This document shows positions 23,304 to 31,925 of a DNA stretch of 47,056 nt, one piece after another. The position numbers and the translations under genes are program-made. Source of the DNA: Armatimonadota bacterium (GTDB taxonomy: Bacteria; Armatimonadota; Fimbriimonadia; Fimbriimonadales; GBS-DC); contig JAIMAN010000017.1 in NCBI GenBank assembly GCA_023511915.1, positions 1 through 47,056 on the forward strand. The letters are read 5' to 3'. The notes under the pieces were generated by a model. The model was not told the DNA's origin, did not search any database, and saw nothing but the letters and a program-made list of their open reading frames with translations. Positions within the stretch are counted from its first letter, which is position 1; each line of letters starts with the position of its first letter.

Positions 23304-25037
23304 ATGCGTCTGCACCTGAGCCGTCGGGGCAAGCCGCTTGCGCCGATCATCGTGTCGCGTGGCGCGAGCGAACCAGAGCGCTACGCCGCTGACGAGTTGC
23401 GCCGACACCTGACGCAAATCACAGGCGCGCCCTTCGAACTGCGCGAAACCGACGCCCTGCCCGAACGCGCGATTGTGATCGGGCACGGCGCGCCCACCGA
23501 ACGCCTGCGCCCCGACCTTCGCCCGAACCGACTCGGCGCGGAGGAAGCCGTCGTTGAATGCACGCGAGACTGCCTGCTCCTCACAGGCGGTCGCCCGCGC
23601 GGGACGCTGTACGCCGTGTACCGATTCCTGCACGGGCTGGGCGTGCGCTGGTGGACGCCGTGGGCAACCCACATTCCCCGCAAGCGCGACCTGAGCGTCC
23701 CCGCGCAGAGCCGACGCGAGCAGCCCGCCTTCGAGTACCGCGAGCCGTTCTGGTACCACGCCTTCGACGGCGACTGGGCAGCCCGCAACTACGCCAACGG
23801 ACACCGCCCTGCCCTCGCCAGCCGACACGGGGGCAAAATCGAGTATGTCGGCTTCGTGCATACCTCGTTCTGGCTCGTGCCCCCGCCAATCTACTTTGAG
23901 CAACACCCCGACTGGTACAGCCTCATCGACGGCAAACGCCGCTGGGAGAAAGCGCAACTGTGCTGGACGAACCCCGACCTGCGAGCGTTTCTGGTGGAGC
24001 GCGTGCGCCAAATCCTGCGCGAGAACCCGCAGGCGCAAATCATCTCCATCTCGCAGGAGGACTGGACGGGCGCGTGCCAGTGCGACCGCTGCCGCGCCGT
24101 CGAAGAGCGCGAAGGCAGCGCGGTCGCGCCGATACTGGAGACGGTGAACCTCATTGCCGAGCGACTGGAGCGCGAGTTCCCGCATGTCGCATTCGACACG
24201 CTGGCGTATTGGTACACGCGCAAGCCGACGCGCACGCTGCGCCCGCGCCCGAATGTAATCGTGCGCCTGTGTTCCATCGAGTGCAGTTTCGCGCAGCCGC
24301 TGGAACGACCCGACAACGCGGGCTTCGCTGACGACCTACGCGGCTGGAGCGAACGCTGCGACCGCCTCTATGTGTGGGACTACACAACGAACTTCACGCA
24401 CTACCTGCTGCCCCACCCGAACTACTTCGTGCTGGGGGCGAACCTGCGCTTTTTCCACAGGCACTCCGTGCGCGGGGTGTTCGAGCAGGGCGCGTACCAG
24501 TCGCACGGGGGCGAGATGGCGGAACTCAAGGCGTGGCTACTGGCGCAGTTGCTGTGGAACCCCTACCAGGACGACGCGCGGCTAATCGACGAGTTTCTGC
24601 GGGGCTACTACGGCGCGGCGGCGCGGTATGTGAAGCAGTACCTGCGCCTGGTGGCGAACGCTGCACGCGACTTCAAGATGGGCTGCTTCACGAACCCCGC
24701 CGACGCGCCCTACCTGCGCTACCCGGTGCTGCGCCGTGCAGAAACGCTGTGGGAACGCGCCGAGCGCGCTGGGCAGCACGACCCCGACCTGCGCTGGCGC
24801 GTGCAAATCGCCCGACTTGCCCCGTGGTACGCTTGGCTGGTGAACTACGAGCGGCTGGAGGCGCAGGCGCGCGAGGCGAACCTGCCATGGCAGCCCCCAG
24901 CCGACAAAAAGACGCTCGCCGAACGCTGGCTGCAACGCGCCACCGCTCAAGGTCCCAACGGTTGGCAGCCCATCACCCATGTGAACGAGGCGGGGCTGAC
25001 GCCTGAACAATTCGTGAAGCAGGTGCTGGAGCGGTGA
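23304..25037 (+). CDS. DUF4838-family glycoside-hydrolase-like protein
   Basis: The 577-residue protein starts with a domain like the N-terminal region of alpha-glucuronidases and hexosaminidases (PERYAADELRRHLTQITG, VIGHGAP, LLLTGGRPRGTLYAVYRFLHGLGVRWWTP). The DUF4838 part follows (FEYREPFWYHAF, HPDWYSLIDGKR, CWTNPDLRAFLVERVRQILRE, ISQEDWTGACQCDRC, LAYWYTRKP). It has no obvious signal peptide, so it may be cytoplasmic or the start may lie elsewhere. Substrate is unknown. ATG 23304 is the first plausible start; the frame extends to a TTG at 23238 with arginine-rich, non-family sequence. Confidence 0.85.
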   Translation: MRLHLSRRGKPLAPIIVSRGASEPERYAADELRRHLTQITGAPFELRETDALPERAIVIGHGAPTERLRPDLRPNRLGAEEAVVECTRDCLLLTGGRPRGTLYAVYRFLHGLGVRWWTPWATHIPRKRDLSVPAQSRREQPAFEYREPFWYHAFDGDWAARNYANGHRPALASRHGGKIEYVGFVHTSFWLVPPPIYFEQHPDWYSLIDGKRRWEKAQLCWTNPDLRAFLVERVRQILRENPQAQIISISQEDWTGACQCDRCRAVEEREGSAVAPILETVNLIAERLEREFPHVAFDTLAYWYTRKPTRTLRPRPNVIVRLCSIECSFAQPLERPDNAGFADDLRGWSERCDRLYVWDYTTNFTHYLLPHPNYFVLGANLRFFHRHSVRGVFEQGAYQSHGGEMAELKAWLLAQLLWNPYQDDARLIDEFLRGYYGAAARYVKQYLRLVANAARDFKMGCFTNPADAPYLRYPVLRRAETLWERAERAGQHDPDLRWRVQIARLAPWYAWLVNYERLEAQAREANLPWQPPADKKTLAERWLQRATAQGPNGWQPITHVNEAGLTPEQFVKQVLER

Positions 25038-25307
25038 ATGACAAAACCACCTCACGCGCTGGAGGGTTGGACAGACCACGCACGCGAGGAGTATGGGGAC
25101 ATTTTGGGGAGAGCCCCCAGTGACCAAGAGATGCGACAGTTGCTGCGCCTGTGGGAAAGGCACTCTACAGAGGCATTTCTGAATCGCAAAGGACGGTGGC
25201 AAGTGAAGGTCGAGGTCATCTCCAAGCGTTCACGGCGCAGGCTGTGGCTGGTCGCAGGAGAACACGATGGCAAGTGGCTGCTCTGGACAGTGTTCGAGGT
25301 AGGATAG
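25038..25307 (+). CDS. Small unknown protein
   Basis: I do not recognise this 89-residue product. The first half is helical and charged (REEYGDILGRAPSDQEMRQLLRLWERHSTEAF); the second is beta-like (WQVKVEVISKRSRRRLWLVAGEHDGKWLLWTVFEVG), which loosely suggests a small toxin-like or substrate-binding fold, without a motif to prove it. The ATG directly follows the stop of the DUF4838 gene. Base composition is less GC-rich than that gene's. Confidence 0.6.
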   Translation: MTKPPHALEGWTDHAREEYGDILGRAPSDQEMRQLLRLWERHSTEAFLNRKGRWQVKVEVISKRSRRRLWLVAGEHDGKWLLWTVFEVG

Positions 25308-25312
25308 GGCGG

Positions 25313-25318
25313 TATAAT
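25313..25318 (+). promoter_or_regulatory. -10 box for the 25.3-kb unknown gene
   Basis: TATAAT in GGTATAATTGG lies 6 nt before GTG 25325, the closest spacing in the window, and decides the start codon of that gene. Confidence 0.55.
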
Positions 25319-25324
25319 TGGGTC

Positions 25325-25909
25325 GTGATACCCAGCGTGCCCCCGAAGATAGCGGAGGAGCGTAGTCTCTGTGAGAAGTTAGACGCCTACCTGTTGGGCG
25401 AGGTATGGCTTTCGGTAGGTTGGGGATATATCACGCGCTTAGCTGTTAGCAGAACTGATCTTCAGGAGCATCTCGCGCGTTTCAGAGAGTCTCGTCTTGC
25501 TCCGTTCCTCGAACGCGCGGGGCTGACGGGGAACCTCGCCGATGTGCCCGAAGGGGAACTTCAGGAGCGGGTACTGCGCCTACGGTGCTATCTTGCCGAG
25601 CCAGACGAACCCTCCGACGAGCTGCTGGCACGGTTGCGTCTGATTGCTCGCCTTTCCAACTTGCTCGTCGACGCGGTTGAGCATAAGACAAACTTACTGG
25701 GACTCAAGCGCGCCCTGCGCCCGTTGCAGAAGTCGCTGGCGTCCGTCGCCCCCGAACTGCATCCGCTGTGCTACTCCATCGCGGAGCATCTCGCGCTCAT
25801 CGGCGAACACTCGCCCGAAGACCCCACCCAACTGCTTGAGGAAACCACCCAACGATGTTGGGAGTGGCTCAACCGCCTTTACGCCTACTGGCGTGCGGTT
25901 CTGGGATAG
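25325..25909 (+). CDS. Unknown helical protein
   Basis: The 194-residue product is predicted almost entirely helical, rich in Leu, Glu and Arg, with no motif I recognise (VWLSVGWGYITRLAVSR; LLARLRLIARLSNLLVDAVEHKTNLLGLKRALRP). The start GTG 25325 was chosen from the TATAAT box 6 nt upstream. The upstream frame is open for 58 more codons, but these overlap the previous gene. Its last 41 bases overlap the 3' end of rimO on the other strand. Confidence 0.6.
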   Translation: MIPSVPPKIAEERSLCEKLDAYLLGEVWLSVGWGYITRLAVSRTDLQEHLARFRESRLAPFLERAGLTGNLADVPEGELQERVLRLRCYLAEPDEPSDELLARLRLIARLSNLLVDAVEHKTNLLGLKRALRPLQKSLASVAPELHPLCYSIAEHLALIGEHSPEDPTQLLEETTQRCWEWLNRLYAYWRAVLG

Positions 25910-27236
25910 CCTCCCCCCACACATCGTACACATCGGCGTCGGTGATGCGCGCTTCGATGAATTCGCCAGGCGACGCCGTGCAACCGCGCACATAGACCAG
26001 CCCATCCACATCGGGCGCGTCGCGATGGGAACGCCCAATCGCATACTTGCCGTCCGCGCTGTAGCCCTCAATCAGCACGCGCATCGTCCTGCCCACCCAC
26101 AGGCGGTTGCGCGCCAGCGAAATCGGCTGCTGGAAGCGCATCAGGCGGTCGTACCGCTCGCGCTTGACGCGGAACGGCACTTGGTCGGGCAGCTCGGCGG
26201 CGGGCGTGCCCTTCTCACGCGAATAGATAAACGCGCCCACCCGATCCAGCTGCGCCTCCTGCAGAAAGTCCAGCAGCCGTTGGAACGCCGCCTCGTCCTC
26301 GCCAGGGAACCCCACGATGAAGGTCGTGCGGATGGCGATGTCGGGCATCGCCTCGCGCAGGCGGCGAACCATCTGCAGGTAGCGCGACCCGTCGCCTGGG
26401 CGACGCATCGCCTGCAACACTGCGCGATCCGCGTGCTGCAACGGCACATCGAGGTAGTGCGCTGCCTTCGGCAGCGACGCCACCGTCTCAATCAGCGCGT
26501 CGGTAATCCGCGACGGGTAGGCATAGTGGATGCGGATCCACTCGATGCCCTCGACCGCGCTCAGCTCGCGCAGCAGAGTCGGCAGCATAAACTGCTTGTA
26601 GAGGTCGTAGCCGTACTGGGTGGTGTCCTGCGCGATGAGGTTGAGTTCCTTTGCGCCGTTGTGCGCCAGCCAGCGCGCCTCTTCAAGGACACGCTCCAGC
26701 GGCTTGCTCACATGCCTGCCGCGAAACGAGGGAATCGTGCAGAAGGTGCACTGGTGGTCGCAGCCTTCGGAGACCTTTAGGTACGCTGTCCACGGGGCGC
26801 GGCTGCGCAGGCGCGTGGGCACATCCGCCCAGCGGTGGTGCGGCGGCTGAATATCGGCAATCGGCTGGCGCGTGGCGCGGGCAGCGTCGACAATCTCCGC
26901 AAACCGCGCCATCTGCCCCACGCCGACCCAAGCGTCCACTTCAGGGAACTGCTGCTGCAGCAATTCGCCCAGCCGCTGCACCATGCAGCCCGCCACAATC
27001 ACGCGCTGCGTCTTGCCCTGACGCTTGAGGCGCAGCGCGTCGCGAATGGTCGCCATGCCCTCGCGCTGCGCCGACTCCAAAAACCCGCAGGTGTTGATGA
27101 CCACCACATCGGGCGCGTCGGTGTGCGCATCGAGCCGATAGCCCGCGCGCTGCAGCACGCCCGCAATCTCTTCGGAGTCCACCTCGTTTTTGGCGCAGCC
27201 GAGCGTAATCAGGCGCACCGAAGGCATGTTCGACAT
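25869..27236 (-). CDS. rimO: Ribosomal protein S12 methylthiotransferase
   Basis: RimO is a radical-SAM enzyme that methylthiolates Asp89 of S12 using two iron-sulfur clusters. The first cluster's cysteines are in LGCAKNEVDS, NTCGF and AGCMVQR; the radical-SAM triad is CDHQCTFC (C-x3-C-x2-C). A C-terminal TRAM-like domain follows (MRVLIEGYSADGKYAIGRS...). The LGCAKN signature separates RimO from MiaB. I chose ATG 27236, 8 nt after TACACT at 27250-27245; a GTG at 27239 is the alternative. Confidence 0.95.
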   Translation of the reverse strand: MSNMPSVRLITLGCAKNEVDSEEIAGVLQRAGYRLDAHTDAPDVVVINTCGFLESAQREGMATIRDALRLKRQGKTQRVIVAGCMVQRLGELLQQQFPEVDAWVGVGQMARFAEIVDAARATRQPIADIQPPHHRWADVPTRLRSRAPWTAYLKVSEGCDHQCTFCTIPSFRGRHVSKPLERVLEEARWLAHNGAKELNLIAQDTTQYGYDLYKQFMLPTLLRELSAVEGIEWIRIHYAYPSRITDALIETVASLPKAAHYLDVPLQHADRAVLQAMRRPGDGSRYLQMVRRLREAMPDIAIRTTFIVGFPGEDEAAFQRLLDFLQEAQLDRVGAFIYSREKGTPAAELPDQVPFRVKRERYDRLMRFQQPISLARNRLWVGRTMRVLIEGYSADGKYAIGRSHRDAPDVDGLVYVRGCTASPGEFIEARITDADVYDVWGEAIPEPHASRRKGG

Positions 27237-27266
27237 CACATAAGAGTGTACCTCAGCGGAAGCACA

Positions 27267-27467
27267 CTACAGTCGGCTGACAGCGTAGAGGAGACACGCC
27301 TGTATATCCTCAGGCTCCAAGTCGGGCATCTCCTCAAGGATCTGCTGCTGGGTCAGCCCTGTCGCAAGCAACTGTAAGACATCCACCACGCGGATGCGCA
27401 TGCCGCGCACGCAGGGGCGTCCCCCACACTGCTCAGGGTTAACCGTGATTCGCTCTAACCAGTCCAT
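27267..27467 (-). CDS. DUF433 protein, VapB-like orphan antitoxin
   Basis: The 66-residue protein matches the DUF433 winged-helix family: ITVNPEQCGGRPCVRGMRIRVVDVLQLLATGLTQQQILEEMPDLEPEDIQACLLYA. Members usually precede a PIN-like toxin (DUF5615) gene. Here only 30 bases separate it from rimO and no toxin follows, so it is an orphan antitoxin or an ordinary regulator. A GGAGG sequence sits before the ATG, and AGTATACT lies about 30 nt upstream. Confidence 0.85.
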   Translation of the reverse strand: MDWLERITVNPEQCGGRPCVRGMRIRVVDVLQLLATGLTQQQILEEMPDLEPEDIQACLLYAVSRL

Positions 27468-27520
27468 CGTGCCTCCAACTGCCTACCTTAAGTATACTCC
27501 ACCCAACACACCAGCACAGG

Positions 27521-27526
27521 TATAAT
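27521..27526 (+). promoter_or_regulatory. -10 box for thrS
   Basis: TATAAT in AGGTATAATTCCC lies 7 nt before the thrS ATG at 27534, with no Shine-Dalgarno between them. Confidence 0.6.
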
Positions 27527-27533
27527 TCCCGCG

Positions 27534-29294
27534 ATGAGCAAGGTGTACGACTATCCCGACAGCCCGCTGTATCGGCTGCGCCACTCGGCGGCGCACCTGC
27601 TGGCGCAAGCCGTGCTGGAACTCTACCCCGATGCGAAACTCGGCGTCGGTCCCCCCATCGAAAACGGCTTTTACTACGACTTCGACTTCCCCGAACCGCT
27701 CCGCGAAGAAGACCTGCAGCGCATCGAGGAGAAGATGCGCGAAATCGCCGCCCGCGCGCTGGACATCACCCGCTTCGAGACCAGCCGCGAGGAAGCCGAG
27801 CAACTCATCCGCAACATCGGGCAGGTTCCCTACAAAATCGAGCTGCTCCACGCCGTCCCCGAAGGCGAGACGATAAGCTTCTATCAGCAGGGCGACTTCA
27901 TCGACCTGTGCCGCGGTCCGCACATCGAGAACACGCGCGAGATCCAGCACTTCAAGCTGCTCTCGCTGGCGGGCGCGTACTGGCGCGGCGACGAACGCAA
28001 CAAGATGCTCACCCGCATCTATGGCACGGCGTTTTTCACCCAAGAGGAGCTGGAGGATTACCTGCACCGCCTGGAGGAAGCCAAACGGCGCGACCACCGC
28101 AAACTGGGGCGCGAGCTGGGGCTGTTTATGATTGCCCCCGAAGTCGGCAGCGGGCTGCCGATGCTGCTGCCCAAAGGCGCGACCATCCGCCGCGTGCTGG
28201 AGGAGTTCATCCTGCACGAGGAACTCAAAGCGGGCTACCAGCATGTGCGCACCCCAGAAATCGCGAATCTGAACCTGTACCGCACCAGCGGGCACTACCC
28301 CTACTACAAAGACTCGATGTACCCGCCGATGGTGTTCGAAGACGGCGAGGAACTCATCCTGCGCCCGATGAACTGCCCGCACCACTTTTTGATTTACAAG
28401 TCGGAGCCGCGCTCATACCGCGACCTGCCGCTGCGCATTGCCGAGCTGGGCACGGTCTACCGCTACGAGAAAAGCGGCGAGCTGTCGGGGCTGATTCGCG
28501 TGCGCTGCTTCACCATCAACGACGCGCATGTGTTCCTGCGCCCCGAACAAATCAAGGCGGAAGTGAAGCACAATATCGAACTCATCCACACGGTTTACAA
28601 GCGGCTGCAGCTGACTGACTTCTGGTATCGGCTCTCGCTGCGCGACCCCGACGACAAAGAGAAATACTACGACGACGACCAGATGTGGGAGACGGCGGAG
28701 AACGCCCTGCGCCAAGCGTTGGACGAGCTGGGGCTGAACTACACCGCCGTGCGCGGCGAGGCGGCGTTCTACGGACCCAAGCTCGATGTCGAAGTGCGCG
28801 ACTGCTTAGGGCGCGAGTGGACGGTCTCTACCGTGCAGTTAGACTTTCTGATGGCGCATCGGTTCGATTTGGAATACACGGGCGAGGACGGCAAGCCGCA
28901 CCGCCCTGTGATTATCCACCGCGCGCCGATTGGCTCGTTCGAGCGGATGATGGGCTTTCTGATTGAGCATTACGCGGGGGCGTTCCCGCTGTGGCTTGCG
29001 CCTGTGCAGGTCGCCGTGCTGCCGATTGCCGACCGCCACAACGAGTACGGCGCGCAAGTGCGCCAGCGGCTTGTTGACGCGGGTTTCCGCGCCGAGTTGG
29101 ACGCCCGACGCGAGACGCTCGGCTACCGCATCCGCTACCATCAGACGCACAAGACGCCCTACATGCTGATTCTGGGCGACAAGGAGTGCGAGGGCGGACT
29201 GGTCGCCGTGCGCAGCCGCGAGGCGGGCGACTTGGGGCAGATGACGCTCGACGCGCTGCTTGAACGCTTGCAGGGGGAGGTCGCTTACGCATGA
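27534..29294 (+). CDS. thrS: Threonyl-tRNA synthetase lacking the TGS domain
   Basis: This class II synthetase has the editing (tRNA-SAD) domain with HSAAH and CRGPH, the catalytic core with zinc ligands in RPMNCPHH, INDAHVF and HRAPIGSFER, and a C-terminal anticodon domain (VQVAVLPIADRH). It begins directly at the editing domain, so the roughly 60-residue N-terminal TGS domain is absent (586 residues against about 640). The motif-2 loop reads VRCFTINDAH instead of the common VRGFTQDDAH. Start fixed by the TATAAT box 7 nt upstream. Confidence 0.95.
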   Translation: MSKVYDYPDSPLYRLRHSAAHLLAQAVLELYPDAKLGVGPPIENGFYYDFDFPEPLREEDLQRIEEKMREIAARALDITRFETSREEAEQLIRNIGQVPYKIELLHAVPEGETISFYQQGDFIDLCRGPHIENTREIQHFKLLSLAGAYWRGDERNKMLTRIYGTAFFTQEELEDYLHRLEEAKRRDHRKLGRELGLFMIAPEVGSGLPMLLPKGATIRRVLEEFILHEELKAGYQHVRTPEIANLNLYRTSGHYPYYKDSMYPPMVFEDGEELILRPMNCPHHFLIYKSEPRSYRDLPLRIAELGTVYRYEKSGELSGLIRVRCFTINDAHVFLRPEQIKAEVKHNIELIHTVYKRLQLTDFWYRLSLRDPDDKEKYYDDDQMWETAENALRQALDELGLNYTAVRGEAAFYGPKLDVEVRDCLGREWTVSTVQLDFLMAHRFDLEYTGEDGKPHRPVIIHRAPIGSFERMMGFLIEHYAGAFPLWLAPVQVAVLPIADRHNEYGAQVRQRLVDAGFRAELDARRETLGYRIRYHQTHKTPYMLILGDKECEGGLVAVRSREAGDLGQMTLDALLERLQGEVAYA

Positions 29295-29581
29295 CGCTGG
29301 AGCAGTTCAAGGCGAGTTTGGCGCACGATAGTCCGCCCGATGTGCCCCCGCCGCTATTGGGGCTGTGGCACGACGCGCGGGGCGACTGGCACACGGCGCA
29401 CCAGACCGTGCAAGACGACCCCACCGCCGCAAGCGCGTGGGTACACGCCTACCTGCACCGCAAAGAGGGCGACATCGGCAACGCGCACTACTGGTACCGA
29501 CGCGCGGGCAAGCCGCCCTACACAGGCTCGCTGGAGAGCGAGTGGGAACAAATCGCGCAGGCGTTATTGGAGGCGCGGTAG
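29291..29581 (+). CDS. Small conserved-looking protein of unknown function
   Basis: The 96-residue product overlaps thrS by ATGA and is probably translated with it. It is rich in Trp, His and Ala with repeated helical pieces (LWHDARGDWHTAHQTVQDD; AASAWVHAYLHRKEGDIGNAHYWYRRAG), which look like one or two TPR-like helical hairpins. I recognise the overall pattern as a widespread uncharacterised family but cannot name a function. It converges on the sua5-type gene with 3 bases between stops. Confidence 0.75.
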   Translation: MTLEQFKASLAHDSPPDVPPPLLGLWHDARGDWHTAHQTVQDDPTAASAWVHAYLHRKEGDIGNAHYWYRRAGKPPYTGSLESEWEQIAQALLEAR

Positions 29582-29584
29582 CGG

Positions 29585-30607
29585 CTACTCGGTGGAGGCG
29601 CGCTCCAGACGGTCGCGCAGCGCACGCGCCAAGCCCGCTTCGGGCGGCAACGGACACACAATCGCGTGCACGCCCAGCGACTCCAGCGCACGCAAACCCA
29701 AAAACAGCCGCTGTGCGAGCGTCTCCCAGTCGCCCCACGCGCCCCACTCGAACACGCGCAGGCGGTTCGACTCGGGCAGTTTCCAGCCGTCGGGACGCAT
29801 CGCGCCCACGAACGCATAGCGGCTGAGGGTGTCCTTGAGCGTGCCGTAGAACGCTTCGGGCGACGGCGCACAGAGCATCACCCGCGCGCTGGGCGCGTAG
29901 TGGCGCGCGGTAAGCCCCGGCGCGGGCAGCGACTCGCCCTCGTCGAAGGTTCTACCCAGCACGCGCACCGCGCCGACAATCGCCTCGATGGCTTCGCGAG
30001 GCACGCCGCCAGGGCGCAGCAGCGTCGGCGGGTCGGTCGTCATGTCCAGAATCGTCGACTCCACCCCCAACGGCGTCGCGCCCGCGTCCAGCACGGCGTC
30101 GATCTCGCCGCTGAGGTCGTGCAGCACATGGTCGGCGGTGGTGGGGCTGGGGCGTCCGAACTTGTTCGCGCTGGGCGCAGCGATGGGCGTCATGCTGTAG
30201 CGTATCAGCGCACGCGCCACAGGATGCTGCGGGATGCGTATTCCAACCGTGTCGCGCCCCGCCGTGACGACCTCGGAGATGACCTCGCGCTTGGGCAGCA
30301 CCAGCGTCAGCGGTCCGGGCATAAACGCGCGAATGAGCTTCTCGGTCAGCACGGAATGGTCGCGCGTGTAGCGGTGGATGTCTTCAGGCTCGGCGACATG
30401 CACAATCAGTGGATCCCACGCGGGGCGACCTTTGGCGAGGTAGATGCGTCGCACCGCCGCCGAATCGAGCGCGTCCGCGCCCAGCCCGTAGACCGTCTCC
30501 GTCGGGAAGGCGACCAGCCCGCCCGCGCGGATAATTGCCGCCGCCTGCTGAATCAGCGGCTTGTCGTGCGCCTCATCCCCCGTCAATACCAGACGCTGCG
30601 TCAGCAT
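29585..30607 (-). CDS. tsaC: Threonylcarbamoyl-AMP synthase, Sua5 type
   Basis: This enzyme makes threonylcarbamoyl-AMP for the t6A modification of ANN-decoding tRNAs. Residues about 18-205 are the YrdC domain (LVAFPTETVYGLGADA, KGRPAWDPLIVHV, MPGPLTLVL, PSANKFGRPSPTTA); the rest is the C-terminal Sua5 domain, so at 340 residues it is the long Sua5 form. ATG 30607 starts 7 bases after folB. thrS lies nearby on the opposite strand. Confidence 0.95.
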   Translation of the reverse strand: MLTQRLVLTGDEAHDKPLIQQAAAIIRAGGLVAFPTETVYGLGADALDSAAVRRIYLAKGRPAWDPLIVHVAEPEDIHRYTRDHSVLTEKLIRAFMPGPLTLVLPKREVISEVVTAGRDTVGIRIPQHPVARALIRYSMTPIAAPSANKFGRPSPTTADHVLHDLSGEIDAVLDAGATPLGVESTILDMTTDPPTLLRPGGVPREAIEAIVGAVRVLGRTFDEGESLPAPGLTARHYAPSARVMLCAPSPEAFYGTLKDTLSRYAFVGAMRPDGWKLPESNRLRVFEWGAWGDWETLAQRLFLGLRALESLGVHAIVCPLPPEAGLARALRDRLERASTE

Positions 30608-30614
30608 GGTAATT

Positions 30615-30989
30615 CTACGGGCGTGCCCGCACAATTTTGACGCCCGCCAGCTCGGTAATTGTTCCCGTCGGGGGCAGGCGTTTGGCGATGAATAGCTCCA
30701 CGCGCTGAATGGCGGGGAACTGCTCCAGAATCGCGGCGCACATCTGCTCGGCGAGGCTCTCCAGCAGCCGACACTGCTGGGATGCGCCGATGTGAATCAC
30801 CAGCCGTGCGAGGTCGCCGTAGCTGACCGTGTGGCGCAGGTCATCGGTGCGCCCTGCCTCGCGCAAATCGATGTCAGCGACCAAATCCACTCGGTAGCGG
30901 TGTCCAATCTGCTGCTCCGCGTCGGGCACGCCGTGATAGGCGTAGAACTCGATGCCCTGCACAATTATTTGGTCAAGCTCCATAGGCAT
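30615..30989 (-). CDS. folB: Dihydroneopterin aldolase
   Basis: FolB converts dihydroneopterin to hydroxymethyl-dihydropterin in folate synthesis. The 124-residue length is typical, with VQGIEFYAYHGVPDAEQQIGHRY (conserved Tyr, His-Gly and catalytic Glu), LLESLAEQM and the late Lys in IAKRLPPTG. It probably forms an operon with the sua5-type gene downstream. The region upstream (30990-31211) holds a MITE-like copy and no gene. Confidence 0.93.
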   Translation of the reverse strand: MPMELDQIIVQGIEFYAYHGVPDAEQQIGHRYRVDLVADIDLREAGRTDDLRHTVSYGDLARLVIHIGASQQCRLLESLAEQMCAAILEQFPAIQRVELFIAKRLPPTGTITELAGVKIVRARP

Positions 30990-31012
30990 GAGGGTAGCAC
31001 CGTCAGACTTTA

Positions 31013-31154
31013 CGAAATTCGGAGTTGACCCCCTCCTTAAGGTTCCCCCTGCACGCAGGGGGAACCGAACGGGCGCGCTTCTCGGTTCCCCTCGCGAAGC
31101 GGGGGGAACCTGCAGGAGGGGGGCAATTATGAACTCTGGCTCGGCGATTGGTAT
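31013..31154. mobile_element. MITE-like element, copy 3, left end lost
   Basis: The centre is almost identical to the copy at 17764-17936, including both internal hairpins, and the right end is CGATTGGTAT (31145-31154). The left ATACCAATCG end is missing; similarity fades near 31013. It separates folB from the prepilin gene. Confidence 0.8.
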
Positions 31155-31211
31155 TGCGAACGCTGCTCATATGACCAGCATTATACCTGCTGGGGGTACA
31201 CTACCGCTACT

Positions 31212-31895
31212 ATGCGCATTTGTCGTGCCTTCACACTGATTGAACTGCTGGTGGTGATTGCGATTATCGCGATTTTAGCAGCGATTCTGTTCCCCGTGTT
31301 GGCGCAGGCGCGGGAGAGCGCGCGTCAGAGCGTGTGCGCCCAGCACATGCGCCAAATCGGGCAGGCGTTTTGGATGTACCTGCAGGACTACGACGAGCGG
31401 ATGCCCGACCGTCGCGACCTTAAGCGCGCGCTGGGCTACCGCCTGTGGAGCAGCTGGCCCGCCTCCGACCCGCGCTGCGGCTGGGCAGGACTCGTGTTGG
31501 AGCCGTATGTGCGCAACTGGGGCGTCTGGAGCTGCCCCAGCGTCGCAGGCAGCATAATGGGCGAAGCCGTGCAGGTCAAGCAGGCGGTGGACGCCCAGCG
31601 CATCACGCGCTACTGGATGTGGCGGTTCGACCGCATAGACGACCCAGTCACGCCCGACAACTTCTGGGGCAAGACGCCCGACCAAGCCGTCGCCGACCTG
31701 CAGGCGAACCCCAGCCCATTTTATGCGCGACCCGACGGTATCGCCGATGTGGAGCTGATGGTTGACCCCTACTTCCCGCGCACGATTGGCACAGTGGAGC
31801 CTGCGCTGCGCGGGCGATCGGTGCATCGCGGCGGCAGGAACCGCCTCTTTCTGGACGGGCACATCCGCTGGCTGCGCGACATCCGCACGGAGTGA
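31212..31895 (+). CDS. Type II/IV pseudopilin-like protein with H-X9-DG tail
   Basis: The 227-residue protein begins with a prepilin leader and helix ([35 protein letters not shown]), to be cut by the prepilin peptidase before Phe7. The globular part ends with [17 protein letters not shown], the H-X9-DG pattern found in expanded prepilin-like families of Planctomycetes, Lentisphaerae and Armatimonadota. No secretion machinery genes are nearby. TACACT at 31197-31202 is 9 nt before the ATG. Confidence 0.9.
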   Translation: MRICRAFTLIELLVVIAIIAILAAILFPVLAQARESARQSVCAQHMRQIGQAFWMYLQDYDERMPDRRDLKRALGYRLWSSWPASDPRCGWAGLVLEPYVRNWGVWSCPSVAGSIMGEAVQVKQAVDAQRITRYWMWRFDRIDDPVTPDNFWGKTPDQAVADLQANPSPFYARPDGIADVELMVDPYFPRTIGTVEPALRGRSVHRGGRNRLFLDGHIRWLRDIRTE

Positions 31896-31909
31896 GTCGT
31901 CGCCTGCGG

Positions 31910-31915
31910 TATAAT
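31910..31915 (+). promoter_or_regulatory. -10 box for the plsY-fusion operon
   Basis: TATAAT in GCGGTATAATTTGG lies 10 nt before the ATG at 31926, just after the prepilin stop codon. Confidence 0.6.
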
Positions 31916-31925
31916 TTGGTCTGCG

